In this document: positions 37,631-46,830 of the stretch, one piece after another
Layout: every line of letters starts with the position of its first letter
How positions within the stretch are numbered: the stretch's first letter is position 1
From: Bin55 sp963667455
GTDB lineage: Bacteria > Pseudomonadota > Gammaproteobacteria > Pseudomonadales > Azotimanducaceae
Reading direction: 5' to 3'
NCBI GenBank assembly: GCA_963667455.2
Contig: CAXXFR010000031.1
Span: forward strand, 170,100-234,099
DNA length: 64,000 bases
Made by a program: the position numbers and the translations under genes
Notes under the pieces: model-generated
Seen by the model: the letters and a program-made list of their open reading frames with translations, nothing else
Database searches by the model: none
Told to the model about the DNA's origin: nothing

Positions 37631-38258
37631 AGCCACTCGCGTAACGCAAGAGTCGGCAATTTCATCTGATTATGTGAACTTTTTCGATAGTCCGCTGTCC
37701 TATGAAACAGTTGGAATTTCCTTTCGGCTTCAACCAAGCGACAGAAAGAAACCAACCCCTGTCCGGTGACCACAAGTCGCAACGAGACAGTGAACCGAGT
37801 CCTTACCAAGGAAGCAAGAAAATGTCACTCTCCACTACGAATCCGGCCCGACACGGTCTGGCTCGACAATTATGGTCTGCCTGGATTCGATTTGGATCTC
37901 CAGTCGTCAGCGTCGATTCGCCAGAGACTGGTGCATCGGATCGAGGCAATCGTTCTCATGCGAACGCAAACGGCAACGTTCCGCGTTCCAGCGAGTACAA
38001 CGTTTCTAAAGATCCGATCTCATAAGCTGAATTACCGGTTGGACTGAGCAAACTTCAGGCTGCGACTCCACGTCGTCGCCTTGCATCAGACCCTCACGGT
38101 ATACAAGCTGGAGAGTTAAAGGTTTCCTTGGGTTCTTGGTAGCACTTCACTTGACGAACATCAGGGCTCGCGTCGGAGCACACCTTTAGTTCAAGTTCGC
38201 GTCTCAGAACCGACTTGAAAGTTCGAGTCGTCGACACGGACAGAGCTTCACTACAGGC
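37631..38258. other. Gene-poor stretch
   Basis: No convincing gene, RNA or repeat is visible in these 628 bases. Short open frames exist on the plus strand (for example 37766-38047), but they have no recognisable motif or good ribosome-binding site. It separates the plus-strand sulfatase from the end of the minus-strand F420 operon and may hold transcription terminators. Confidence 0.4.
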
Positions 38259-39221
38259 TTAGGTGCGCTTGTCGCGATCGATGCGTGCCATCAGTTCAAA
38301 TGCACTCACCGGATCGGTATCTTCGTCAGATTGACCAAACTCGCGATACAGAGTTTGAACATTGACGGCGATTCGTTCCGAGTCACCCCACGTGTCGAAG
38401 TCCGCGAGCGAAATGTCCATTGCTGCTTCATACACAGGCATCCCTGTGTCGAAGCGTAGCTTCGCTTCGTCCCTGATGTAGGTCAAGTAGTCTCGAACGG
38501 CCCGTACACCTCGTTTGTCCGTGATTGGACCGTGTCCAGGCACGATGGTCTCCAAGTCCAGATCGAGCATGTAGTCGCACGCTGAAATCCAATTGGAAAC
38601 TGGACCCACCCACAGAATCGGATGGCCTTCAATGAACAGAATGTCGCCGGTGAACATGAGACGATCTTCTTCGCAATAGACGAGGATGTCTCCTTGCGTG
38701 TGACAGGGTCCGACTCGCCGCAAGTGCAACGACTTATCTCCGACTTGCACATCCAGCGAATCATCGAATGATCGATTCGGCAGTGTTTGCGTGATGCCTT
38801 CGAAGTCGAATGCACTGAAGCACTTCTTGAAGAACTGTCCCGTCAGACCCATTGATCCAGCATTTCGCATGAGGAACGCCAATCGTTCGGGAGAGTCTTG
38901 CTCCAACTCCCGCAGTGTGGCCGTCGACGCGATGATTTCGCAATCCCCGAGCAACTCGTTGCCGTTGCAGTGATCCGCATTCGCATGCGTGTTGACCAGA
39001 GTTCCGATTTTCTCAGCGGCTTTGGATGCACGGCGCATGGCATCCAACATTTCCTGAGTCAGCTTGAGGTCGAAGAGTGTGTCGACGAGCAGGGCTTCGT
39101 TTCCATCGACGATGAGCCCGGCATTGCTCCAACCCCAACCGCCATCGGGTTGTAGCCACGCATAACCACCAGATCCGAGATCGTGCAAGCCTTTTGTGAA
39201 GGGCCGAGTTCCGAGACTCAT
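38259..39221 (-). CDS. Metallo-beta-lactamase-fold hydrolase
   Basis: 320 aa. The zinc-binding signature THANADH (HxHxDH form HANADH) is followed by GPCHTQGD, FTGDILF and IVPGHGP in the right order, so both metal sites look complete. The superfamily hydrolyses esters, thioesters, lactams or related bonds. It is the last gene after fbiC, 25 bases downstream, and may be co-transcribed with the F420 genes, but a role in F420 metabolism is not known. No signal peptide is seen. Confidence 0.9.
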   Translation of the reverse strand: MSLGTRPFTKGLHDLGSGGYAWLQPDGGWGWSNAGLIVDGNEALLVDTLFDLKLTQEMLDAMRRASKAAEKIGTLVNTHANADHCNGNELLGDCEIIASTATLRELEQDSPERLAFLMRNAGSMGLTGQFFKKCFSAFDFEGITQTLPNRSFDDSLDVQVGDKSLHLRRVGPCHTQGDILVYCEEDRLMFTGDILFIEGHPILWVGPVSNWISACDYMLDLDLETIVPGHGPITDKRGVRAVRDYLTYIRDEAKLRFDTGMPVYEAAMDISLADFDTWGDSERIAVNVQTLYREFGQSDEDTDPVSAFELMARIDRDKRT

Positions 39222-39246
39222 ACTCGTTTCACCCCATGCGATCTGG

Positions 39247-41676
39247 TCAGATCGCCTCGTTGCGAATCAATTCGTGGGTTCGTTTGCGTTCGTATTTTCG
39301 AGCTGGCGTATTGATCACTTCCTCAAGTGGGATCGTTTGCATTCCTCTTCCACGAACGTTTTCGTCCACATCGTCATAAAGAGTTGATCGTTGACGCGGA
39401 ACACGGCCGACGGAGCGGATGAGATCCTCCATTTGCTCGGGCGAGGTTTCCTGTCCGTGCAAAGTGCCCGCTGCACGAGAAATGCTCTCGTTCATCAAGG
39501 TTCCTCCAAGATCGTTGCAGCCCGCGTTCAGAGCGGCAGTGATTCCCTTGTGGCCGAGTTTCACCCAACTTGCCTGAATGTTCGAGATGACCGGATGAAG
39601 AACTAGCCGTGCGACGGCATGCATGAGGATCGCTTCGCGAAAAGTCGGACCTCGACGGGCTTTGCCCTTGAGATACATCGGGGCTTCCATGTGGACAAAC
39701 GGCAAAGGTACGAATTCGGTGAACCCACCAGTGCGAGTTTGAAGCTCGCGAATCCGCAGCAGGTGGCGAGCCCAATGCTTCGGCTGTTCCACATGTCCGT
39801 ACATGATTGTCGCCGTGGTTCGAAACCCCAACTCATGCGCAGTTTCCATCACTTCCAACCACTGTGAAGTGTTGATCTTGTCGGGGCAAATGATTGCCCG
39901 AACTTCGTCGTCCAGAATTTCCGCTGCCGTACCGGGCAACGTGCTGAGCCCCGCATCTTTCAGTTCCTTTAGGTACTCACGCAAGGAGACATTCGATGTC
40001 TCGGCTCCCTGCCAGACTTCAAGCGGAGAAAACGCATGGATGTGAATTTCCGGGACTGCTTCCTTGACTGTTCGCAGAATGTCTAGGTACTTCGCACCGG
40101 TGTACTCGGGGTGAATCCCACCCTGCATGCAAACTTCGGTTCCACCGCGATTCCACGCCTCCCTCACTCGACGCTGAATTTCGTAGTCGGAGAGATCGTA
40201 GGGGCGTCCACGCAGATTTTCAGCTAGCTTGCCTTTGGAAAACGCGCAGAACTGACACTTGAAGTAACAGATGTTGGTGTAGTTGATGTTGCGGTTGACT
40301 ACGTAGGAAACGACATTTCCGTTCACAGTCGTTCTGATGTTGTCGGCGGCTTGAACGACTTGCGTGAAGTCTTCGCCTCGAGCTTGGAACAGCTGAACGA
40401 TCTGCTCTTCGGTCAGCACCTTCTCCTGTTCCACAGAATCGAAAATGTCGGAGAGTTTCGTTTTGCGATTGACTGGCGTTTGCGTGATTCGCTCCAGAAT
40501 GTCATCTGGAGGATCGACTGGATCTCCTGGACTCCAATCATCTGTTCGTGGCAAACCGTCAGCATCAATTCGTTGAAGGACTGTCGTGTTGAGTTCTTGG
40601 TCGAGCCACTCGTCGCCCTGCTGAATGTACGACGGATAGACGGTAAGTCGTTCAGCCAACTCTTTTCCCGCGGAATTTGTCGCTCGTTCGAGTTCCAGCA
40701 AGTGTGGCCACGGAGCTTCCGGATTCACATAGTCCGGTGTCAAAGGAGATACGCCACCCCAGTCATTGATGCCCGCGTGAACGATTTGCTGAAGAACACC
40801 CGGACTGAGATTTGGCGGTGCTTGGATACTCATTTCCGGGCCGAAGATCAGGCGTGCAACGGCGATGGTCCACAAAAGTTCGTCAAGATCGGGCTCCGGG
40901 GCATTCTTCATTTTGGTGCCCGGCTTGGCACGGAAGTTCTGAATGATCACTTCCTGGATGCTTCCGAACTCTTGATGCACGGACCGGATCGCCAACAGCG
41001 ACTCGACACGCTCAAGTCGTGTCTCACCGATGCCAATCAGTATTCCGGTAGTAGTTGGCACGCGTTCCTGACCCATCTTGCGTAGGGTCTCCAAGCGAAC
41101 GGCCGGAATCTTGTCAGGGGAGCCGTAGTGAGGCATTCCCTTTTCCGTCAAGCGATCAGAGGCCGATTCGAGCATGATCCCCATCGACGGTGCAACCTTC
41201 CGAAGCTGTTTCAACTCTGAGGTCGTCAGGTTTCCGGGATTTAGGTGCGGAAGCAGTCCTGTTTCTTTGAGAACCTTCTCCGCTGCGGCTCCGAGATATT
41301 CCACTGTCGACTCGTAGCCATGCTCTTGCAACCACTCACGGGCAACCTTGTAACGAAGTTCGGGTTTCTCTCCCAGAGTGAACAAAGCTTCCTTGCAGCC
41401 CAGTTCAGCACCCTGCTTCGCAACTTCGACCACTTCGTCCAATGAGAGGTATACGGTGTCCAAGTGACGGGGAGTTTGAGCGAACGTGCAGTAGTGGCAC
41501 ACATCTCGACACAACTGGGTCAACGGAATGAAGACCTTCTTCGAGTAAGTGACCGTATTGCCCCAACCTTGGTCTCGTACCTTGGCCGCTCGGTCCGCTA
41601 GCTCACGGATGTCGTCGACGTTGCTCAGCTCCAGCGCGCAAGCGTCTGAGACTTCAAATTTCGGCAGAGTGGTCAT
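39247..41676 (-). CDS. fbiC: FO synthase, fused CofG-CofH (FbiC type)
   Basis: 809 aa. It makes the deazaflavin FO from tyrosine and 5-amino-6-ribitylamino-uracil. Two radical-SAM halves are present, each with a CxxxCxxC cluster motif: CRDVCHYC near residue 57 (CofG half, with FAQTPRHL) and CYFKCQFC near residue 470 (CofH half, with AFSKGKLAENLRGRPYDL). The fused form is typical of Actinobacteria; many archaea have separate genes. It follows cofC by 33 bases in an F420 operon. Confidence 0.96.
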   Translation of the reverse strand: MTTLPKFEVSDACALELSNVDDIRELADRAAKVRDQGWGNTVTYSKKVFIPLTQLCRDVCHYCTFAQTPRHLDTVYLSLDEVVEVAKQGAELGCKEALFTLGEKPELRYKVAREWLQEHGYESTVEYLGAAAEKVLKETGLLPHLNPGNLTTSELKQLRKVAPSMGIMLESASDRLTEKGMPHYGSPDKIPAVRLETLRKMGQERVPTTTGILIGIGETRLERVESLLAIRSVHQEFGSIQEVIIQNFRAKPGTKMKNAPEPDLDELLWTIAVARLIFGPEMSIQAPPNLSPGVLQQIVHAGINDWGGVSPLTPDYVNPEAPWPHLLELERATNSAGKELAERLTVYPSYIQQGDEWLDQELNTTVLQRIDADGLPRTDDWSPGDPVDPPDDILERITQTPVNRKTKLSDIFDSVEQEKVLTEEQIVQLFQARGEDFTQVVQAADNIRTTVNGNVVSYVVNRNINYTNICYFKCQFCAFSKGKLAENLRGRPYDLSDYEIQRRVREAWNRGGTEVCMQGGIHPEYTGAKYLDILRTVKEAVPEIHIHAFSPLEVWQGAETSNVSLREYLKELKDAGLSTLPGTAAEILDDEVRAIICPDKINTSQWLEVMETAHELGFRTTATIMYGHVEQPKHWARHLLRIRELQTRTGGFTEFVPLPFVHMEAPMYLKGKARRGPTFREAILMHAVARLVLHPVISNIQASWVKLGHKGITAALNAGCNDLGGTLMNESISRAAGTLHGQETSPEQMEDLIRSVGRVPRQRSTLYDDVDENVRGRGMQTIPLEEVINTPARKYERKRTHELIRNEAI

Positions 41677-41709
41677 GTTTCTCGTAGAGTTGTTCCCAAT
41701 GTCGGATTC

Positions 41710-42360
41710 CTAGGAAATCGGCTGATGTTTCGACTCGAATCCTTGAAATTCGATGAGGCTTCGAGCCGTGTGGCTGTTGGGTGCCAATGCCACAACCTTC
41801 TTGAGATCCGCGATAGTGTCCACATCCAGCGCAAAGTTCGCGACTCGTAAGGGCTGTGGATTCAATCCGGCTTCCTGCGCGGCTCTCATGTGCGGTCGGA
41901 AACTCCTGCCATCGAACACGTATCTGAATGCATTGGGAGGCGTGCAGAGCAATCCATTCGTCCCAACATCGTTTGCATCGGGAATGATAGTGGCTCGATC
42001 ATGAGCAGAGATCGCCTTTTCCACATCGGCCGATTGAATCATGGGAATGTCGGCCGGCACGATGAATGTCGAGGAAGCACTCAATTCCCGCTTTGCAAAG
42101 TCGCTTGCTTCCGTAACCGCTTCGGCGAGGGATTGCGCATGATCTTGATAAACCGTCAGGTTGTTGAACTCGGATAGATCCGGCAATTCCGGCATCGGCG
42201 ATGAAAGTATGATGCCGTCCAACGAGGGAGCGTTCGAGAGCGCAGTCAGCACATCTCTAAGCATCGCAAACGCACAAGTCGCTCGGTCATCGACGCTTAG
42301 GTGCTCAGCGAGTCGACTTTTTCCCGAAGGAACTCCCTTGAAGGGAACAATTGCCCACAT
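41710..42360 (-). CDS. cofC: 2-phospho-L-lactate (or PEP) guanylyltransferase
   Basis: 216 aa nucleotidyltransferase. The N-terminal WAIVPFKGVPSGKSRLAEHL is the CofC guanylyltransferase signature loop, and FIVPADIPM holds the conserved Asp of the metal site. It activates a three-carbon phospho-acid with GTP for transfer to FO by CofD. Which acid is used (phosphoenolpyruvate, 2-phospholactate or 3-phosphoglycerate) differs between lineages and cannot be read here. Six bases after cofD. Confidence 0.93.
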   Translation of the reverse strand: MWAIVPFKGVPSGKSRLAEHLSVDDRATCAFAMLRDVLTALSNAPSLDGIILSSPMPELPDLSEFNNLTVYQDHAQSLAEAVTEASDFAKRELSASSTFIVPADIPMIQSADVEKAISAHDRATIIPDANDVGTNGLLCTPPNAFRYVFDGRSFRPHMRAAQEAGLNPQPLRVANFALDVDTIADLKKVVALAPNSHTARSLIEFQGFESKHQPIS

Positions 42361-42366
42361 GTTGGA

Positions 42367-43302
42367 TCAATTAGCGAAGGCAGTCGAACAATACTCCAGC
42401 ACCTGCTTCGCCAACTCAATTCGGTCGTCCAAAGTACGCATTATCGTTTGTAACGCTGTCGCCTGCAGACCGAGTCGTTCGACATCGGAAATGTATTCCC
42501 GATCTTGGTGATCCAACACAAAGCCCTTGATGAATGGCTGATAGTGCCGTGCAACGTTGCGAGCGTCCGCCTCGAAACCCAACTCCTTCATGAGTTTGGC
42601 GGTCGGTCCCTTCAGGGCCATCCCTCGTACGATTGGAGAAACGGCAACCACTGGAACTGAGGTATTGCGCAGAAACTCCGACAGCTCGTTGATCGACAAC
42701 AACGGATCAACAGAGAGGTAAGGATTGGACGGACAAATGATCACGCTGGATATTTCATCGAGTTTCAAACAAGGGTTCAGCCGAGCGGCTTCCGCTCCCT
42801 CGTAGTCAATGCGAGAGACAGCGGGTTCGCACTTCCGTCGCACGAAGTACTCCTGAAAAGGCAAGGCTCCTTCAGTTGTTGTGACAACCGTGCGCACTGG
42901 GTCATCACTCATCGGGAGGACTTGGTGCTTTACGCCAAGAGCACTACAAATGTGGGCGGTAGCCCCGGTAAGCGATTCTCCTTCGCGAAGCAAGTTCGTT
43001 CGCATCGCATGCAGGGCCAAGTCCTTGTCGCCTAGCCGAAACCACGTTTCTCCTCCCAGTTCTTCAAGAGCAGAAAGGAAATTCAGCGTATCGCCCTCGC
43101 GGCTCCAGCCGGTCGTTCGATTCTCAATCCCTGCGAGCGTGTAGGTAAGAGTGTCGATGTCCGGGGAGATCTTCAATCCCAGATGCTCGAAGTCATCTCC
43201 GGTGTTGACCAGAAAAACGACTTCCTTTTCCTCCAAGACTTGGGCGAGTCCAAGGGCGAGCTTTGCACCCCCGACGCCTCCCGTGAGAGCTAGAACCGTC
43301 AA
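42367..43302 (-). CDS. cofD: 2-phospho-L-lactate transferase (F420-0 synthase)
   Basis: 311 aa. The N-terminal VLALTGGVGGAKLALGL is the CofD signature, and NTGDDFEHLGLKISPDIDTL and ICPSNPYLSVDPLL are further conserved blocks. It joins the activated phospho-acid to FO, giving F420-0 or dehydro-F420-0. The start is TTG at 43302 and overlaps the cofE stop by four bases (TTGA), so translation is coupled. Confidence 0.95.
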   Translation of the reverse strand: MTVLALTGGVGGAKLALGLAQVLEEKEVVFLVNTGDDFEHLGLKISPDIDTLTYTLAGIENRTTGWSREGDTLNFLSALEELGGETWFRLGDKDLALHAMRTNLLREGESLTGATAHICSALGVKHQVLPMSDDPVRTVVTTTEGALPFQEYFVRRKCEPAVSRIDYEGAEAARLNPCLKLDEISSVIICPSNPYLSVDPLLSINELSEFLRNTSVPVVAVSPIVRGMALKGPTAKLMKELGFEADARNVARHYQPFIKGFVLDHQDREYISDVERLGLQATALQTIMRTLDDRIELAKQVLEYCSTAFAN

Positions 43303-44057
43303 CGAAAGAGATCTTCCTCGATGGGTCGGTTGGACATGGCGGCCACTTCACTTCCCCTTGATTCTGGCATTCCTCTTACGACAGCGACCGGCACCCTTTC
43401 CGTGGTTTCTCCCATGACCAGAGTCGCTGCAGTAGCGATGCTGTCTGCGATATTGGACAACGTTATTTTGAGTTCTCGACCGAAAATGTCCGTTCCTCCT
43501 CGCCGGTCGTCGAGAACACAAACATTCGACGCTCCAATGGCAATTCCAATCGTTCCAAGTCTCCAAGGGCGATTGGCTGAGTCGGAAATGATCACTCCAA
43601 TACTTCTTCCAATGAGTTCTCGCAGCGAATCACAAAGGCCACGTGCACTGGCGTCGGGGTCAATAGGCAATAACAGACAAGATTCCTGTTCATTGTGATC
43701 AATGTTGGATTGGTCGATTCCAGCGTTCGCGCCGACGTGCCCCAATCGGTGTCGTGTGATCAGCACACCTGGTTTCTTCCGAACGACTTCCGATGACTCT
43801 TGAAGGATCAGTTCCACGAGACGGGGATCCTTCTCGGTTTCTTCGGCGAGCCGTTGAGCCTCCTCCGATGGTTCGACCGTGTTGAGAGTTACCTGCCGAC
43901 CCTCCGATTTCGAAACGATTTTCTGAGCGACAACGACCACATCCGCATGTTGAGCGGAGATCCCGTTTTCGCGAACTGCGGAACTAATGAGCGCGGCAAG
44001 ATCATCGCCCTCTTTAATAAGAGGCAGCCCTCTGACCGGAAAGACCGTTAGCGTCAC
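43299..44057 (-). CDS. cofE: F420-0:gamma-glutamyl ligase
   Basis: 252 aa from GTG 44057. The frame is open to 44267, but the first 70 codons lie inside the next gene and do not resemble the family, whereas TVFPVRGLPLIKEGDDLAAL is the usual start. GTGA overlap with the upstream gene supports this. It adds glutamates to F420-0 using GTP. The conserved TRHRLGHVGANAGIDQSNI is present. It is a single-domain CofE, without the nitroreductase-like domain fused in mycobacterial FbiB. Confidence 0.94.
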   Translation of the reverse strand: MTLTVFPVRGLPLIKEGDDLAALISSAVRENGISAQHADVVVVAQKIVSKSEGRQVTLNTVEPSEEAQRLAEETEKDPRLVELILQESSEVVRKKPGVLITRHRLGHVGANAGIDQSNIDHNEQESCLLLPIDPDASARGLCDSLRELIGRSIGVIISDSANRPWRLGTIGIAIGASNVCVLDDRRGGTDIFGRELKITLSNIADSIATAATLVMGETTERVPVAVVRGMPESRGSEVAAMSNRPIEEDLFR

Positions 44058-44725
44058 GAATGCTGCGAATCCTGCCCGACTATTTTGATGCCAGAGTGAG
44101 AAATGTCGTGCCGACGATTGATCTGAATCAATGCGCTGGTCAACGCTTCCGCAGCGGCGGAGTTTTCGATTGGTCCCGCATGCCAACCGTGCATTCCGGC
44201 CTTTTCGATCAACTCGATGACCTTGTTGCGTGCCGATCTTTTGTTTCCGGCGACGAGAACGTCGCACTCAACCTGAACATCGCGCTGCAGCAAATGGGCA
44301 GCGACGTTTTGAAACGCAGTAACCACCATTACGGAATCACCGAGGAAATCCTGCGCCCGCTTACCTGCACTTCCTTCGCCGGGCAGCTGAACAGTCCCAA
44401 CTCGAGGCGGAACAAGCGGCACTGTCACATCGATCAGAATCTTGCCTTTCAATCCATCCTTGACTGACTCCAACGTCGAGATTTGGTGCGCGGCTGGCAC
44501 AGTCAACACTACGATGTCGCCGCTCGCAGCGGCTTGTGGGTTCTCCATGGCTTGAGCCGGTGTGTCAGGACTGATCTGAAGAAGGTTGGCGACGGCGGTT
44601 TCAGCTTTTTGCTGTGTTCTCGACCCGATAATGATCTTGTGTCCCGCCTTGCTCCAGCGAATGGCCAAGCCAGTGCCAAGATCGCCAGTTCCACCCAGTA
44701 TGGAGATAGTCTCTGGAGTCGACAT
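44054..44725 (-). CDS. NADPH:F420 oxidoreductase
   Basis: A small Rossmann protein (223 aa from ATG 44725; another ATG at 44755 gives 233 aa, and neither has a clear ribosome-binding site). The nucleotide-binding motif ISILGGTGDLGTGLA starts at residue 5, and GSRTQQKAETA follows, with the Ser-Arg pair that recognises the NADPH phosphate. GDIVVLTVPAAHQ and VMVVTAFQNVAAHLL also match the family. It reduces F420 with NADPH, or the reverse. First gene of the F420 operon, overlapping cofE by four bases. Confidence 0.9.
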   Translation of the reverse strand: MSTPETISILGGTGDLGTGLAIRWSKAGHKIIIGSRTQQKAETAVANLLQISPDTPAQAMENPQAAASGDIVVLTVPAAHQISTLESVKDGLKGKILIDVTVPLVPPRVGTVQLPGEGSAGKRAQDFLGDSVMVVTAFQNVAAHLLQRDVQVECDVLVAGNKRSARNKVIELIEKAGMHGWHAGPIENSAAAEALTSALIQINRRHDISHSGIKIVGQDSQHS

Positions 44726-44755
44726 TGAAGAGAATCGTTTGAGAAAGTTGCGCAT

Positions 44756-45392
44756 TATCCGCTATGCCTTGTTCTGAGTCGGTCTCTCGAGGCAATTTTC
44801 ACAGCGTGTTTGACTTCACAGACTTCGGAGGGGACTCGCCGGCAATCCATCGGCAAATCTCGCTTGGTTTGGACCAGGAGATTGTCTTACATCCATTTTT
44901 GCAAAACGCACGGCTAAGATCAATCGAGACACTCGAGTCATTGAAACAAGTGGGCGAAGTCACAACGGTCGATGGCAAGTTAACTTCGCTTTGCTTGAAC
45001 AGTGCCCGTTTCTCGGAGAAAGGTTAAGCATCCTACGCTTGCTAAACGCCAACAGCTATCGTCAACTCTCTTGCAAAAAGCGTGTCTTCACATTAGGTTG
45101 CATGCCACTCCGAGAATCCGACAAGACGGACTGTTCGAATCGGAGCAAGAAACGATCAATTCCTAATCCGTTTTCGCGATTGCGCAAACAACGGTCTCGG
45201 TGTGCCGATGAGAGCAAAGCCGTGGTTGCTAGTTCAGAGCGGATGCCCTTTTGTATTTCAACTTTAGAGCCAAATCAACTAAGCATTAGTTGTGCAGGCA
45301 ATGCGATGCCCGAGGTGTCAATCTATTTGGTTCTACTCCAGCAGGCGGCAAACAACACCAAGCAAGCCTAGGTGAACGCGAAGGACGCATTC
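44756..45392. other. Gene-poor stretch between the F420 operon and a PLD-family gene
   Basis: 637 bases with no gene I can support. A plus-strand frame at 44764-45027 (87 codons) has no recognisable motif and no ribosome-binding site. The promoter of the F420 operon should lie at its left end. Base composition turns AT-richer towards 45390. Confidence 0.35.
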
Positions 45393-46367
45393 CTATTGCT
45401 GTCTGCGCTTTCCTGGTCTGGTCAAGAAATCTAAGTCTGAATAAAATCTTGATATTCTGTCCTGTAGTTCTGCCTTCAATTGATCACTCATCTCGTTCTT
45501 GTTTCTTCTCCAAAATCTTCCCAAGTACAGCTTAGTTTCTTCTTTCTTAGCTCCTCTTACAGTATCCAAGGGTATGCCCTTTCCCTCTAGTACCCGAATT
45601 GATGTAACATAAAAGTACACCCCGCCAGGCTCCATATACTCCCCATTGTCTTTCATTACACCCCTCTCTGCAATCAATGTGGCCAATTCATTTTCTTTTC
45701 CATTCCAATACGGATTAGAATTTTCAATGTCAAAATAGTGCCTGACAACTCGACTGAATCTCTTATCCTTCCTAAGCGAGTCATGTAACTGCCTATCTAC
45801 CTCACCTACAGATAGCATTAATCTTTCTCTTCTGGATTGAGTGGGCCTTTTCTCTTTCCATTGTGCTTCTGCGCGGAGCAGTTCTTCTTCTCCGACTCTC
45901 TTGCTGTTACTTTCGATCCATATCTCATTAAACCACTTTCTTGCCGCTACGGCAATACAATTGCTCTCGCTAAGAATGGCTGCTTCGGAATTTGCTGTAA
46001 GAGTACTGGTGTCATCGTAGCCCAGTCCATTTATTGAGGCATTTGCAGATCCAGTTATGACTCGGTCTCCACAAATCCACACTTTAGCATGCATGCCGTC
46101 GAGTGTCCTAACTTGCACATCTCGTTTGATCAGACTTCGAATTGGTTCTGGATTACAACTTCCGGTCATCAAATCGCAAATTACTCGAACCCTCTTTGGG
46201 TCCGCAGTGATTTTAGCGGTGAGACCTATTTCGTTGATTGCATCTTTACCCCAATAAGCTACGGCGATCCAAAGGTCTTGTTCCTTGTGGTGTATCAATT
46301 CTTGGATTGCTGAGAGCATGCTAGCTCCATAGAGAAACTTCATTTGGGTTGTACCCTTGCCGATCAT
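45393..46367 (-). CDS. Phospholipase-D-superfamily protein, likely acquired
   Basis: 324 aa. One PLD-type catalytic motif is seen, GMHAKVWICGDRVITGSANAS (HxK then GSAN), around residue 90. The first 170 residues form the PLD fold; the C-terminal part (YFDIENSNPYWNGKENE) is not recognised. Proteins with one motif act as dimers and include nucleases and lipid hydrolases. No signal peptide is seen, so a DNA-directed function is plausible. Codon use and base composition are clearly AT-richer than all neighbours, and it is flanked by long gene-poor gaps, both pointing to horizontal transfer. Start ATG 46367; ATG 46343 is possible. Confidence 0.8.
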   Translation of the reverse strand: MIGKGTTQMKFLYGASMLSAIQELIHHKEQDLWIAVAYWGKDAINEIGLTAKITADPKRVRVICDLMTGSCNPEPIRSLIKRDVQVRTLDGMHAKVWICGDRVITGSANASINGLGYDDTSTLTANSEAAILSESNCIAVAARKWFNEIWIESNSKRVGEEELLRAEAQWKEKRPTQSRRERLMLSVGEVDRQLHDSLRKDKRFSRVVRHYFDIENSNPYWNGKENELATLIAERGVMKDNGEYMEPGGVYFYVTSIRVLEGKGIPLDTVRGAKKEETKLYLGRFWRRNKNEMSDQLKAELQDRISRFYSDLDFLTRPGKRRQQ

Positions 46368-46830
46368 TTGATTGATTGTAGCAAATTTTATTTACCCGTT
46401 TCAACATGTACTTCAGTTCCTAGAAGACGGAAATCACAAGACTCATTGTTCATTATTTGCACATAGGATCAAGTTCGTTTGCAGGCGTCGGACTAGGCTG
46501 AGGGCTTGGTCGGAGGCAGGTTTTGAGGTTCAATTGACGTGACTCGTCGAGCCGTCGGATTCCCATCTCGAGCCGAACAGCGGGCAACTACCTGGCGGAT
46601 GCTTACCGCGAAAGATTCTTTCCGGATCGTGTCAGGAGCTGTCCCTGCCAGCATCCAATCACGGTGTCGACATTCGACTTAAGCACAAAGAAGCTGGATC
46701 TTTGGCCATAGCCGGAAACCGTCGCTACAAGACTTGATTCAGGATTTCGTCCACGAACCGAATCGTAAGGGAGTCGACAAACCCGACGACACGCATGCAC
46801 ACCGAATGGATCGCTAACATGAGCCAAGAC
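46368..46830. other. Gene-poor stretch
   Basis: 463 bases without a supportable gene or RNA. It separates the AT-rich PLD-family gene from the solenoid-repeat genes and may be the scar of an insertion. No inverted or direct repeats were found by eye. Confidence 0.35.

Noticed and set aside
43299..44267. cofE start at 44267
   Set aside because: The extra 70 residues are Arg-rich and lie within the upstream reductase gene; the family N-terminus begins at GTG 44057.
44764..45027. 87-codon frame on the plus strand
   Set aside because: No motif, no ribosome-binding site, and it sits in a gene-poor gap next to the F420 operon promoter.
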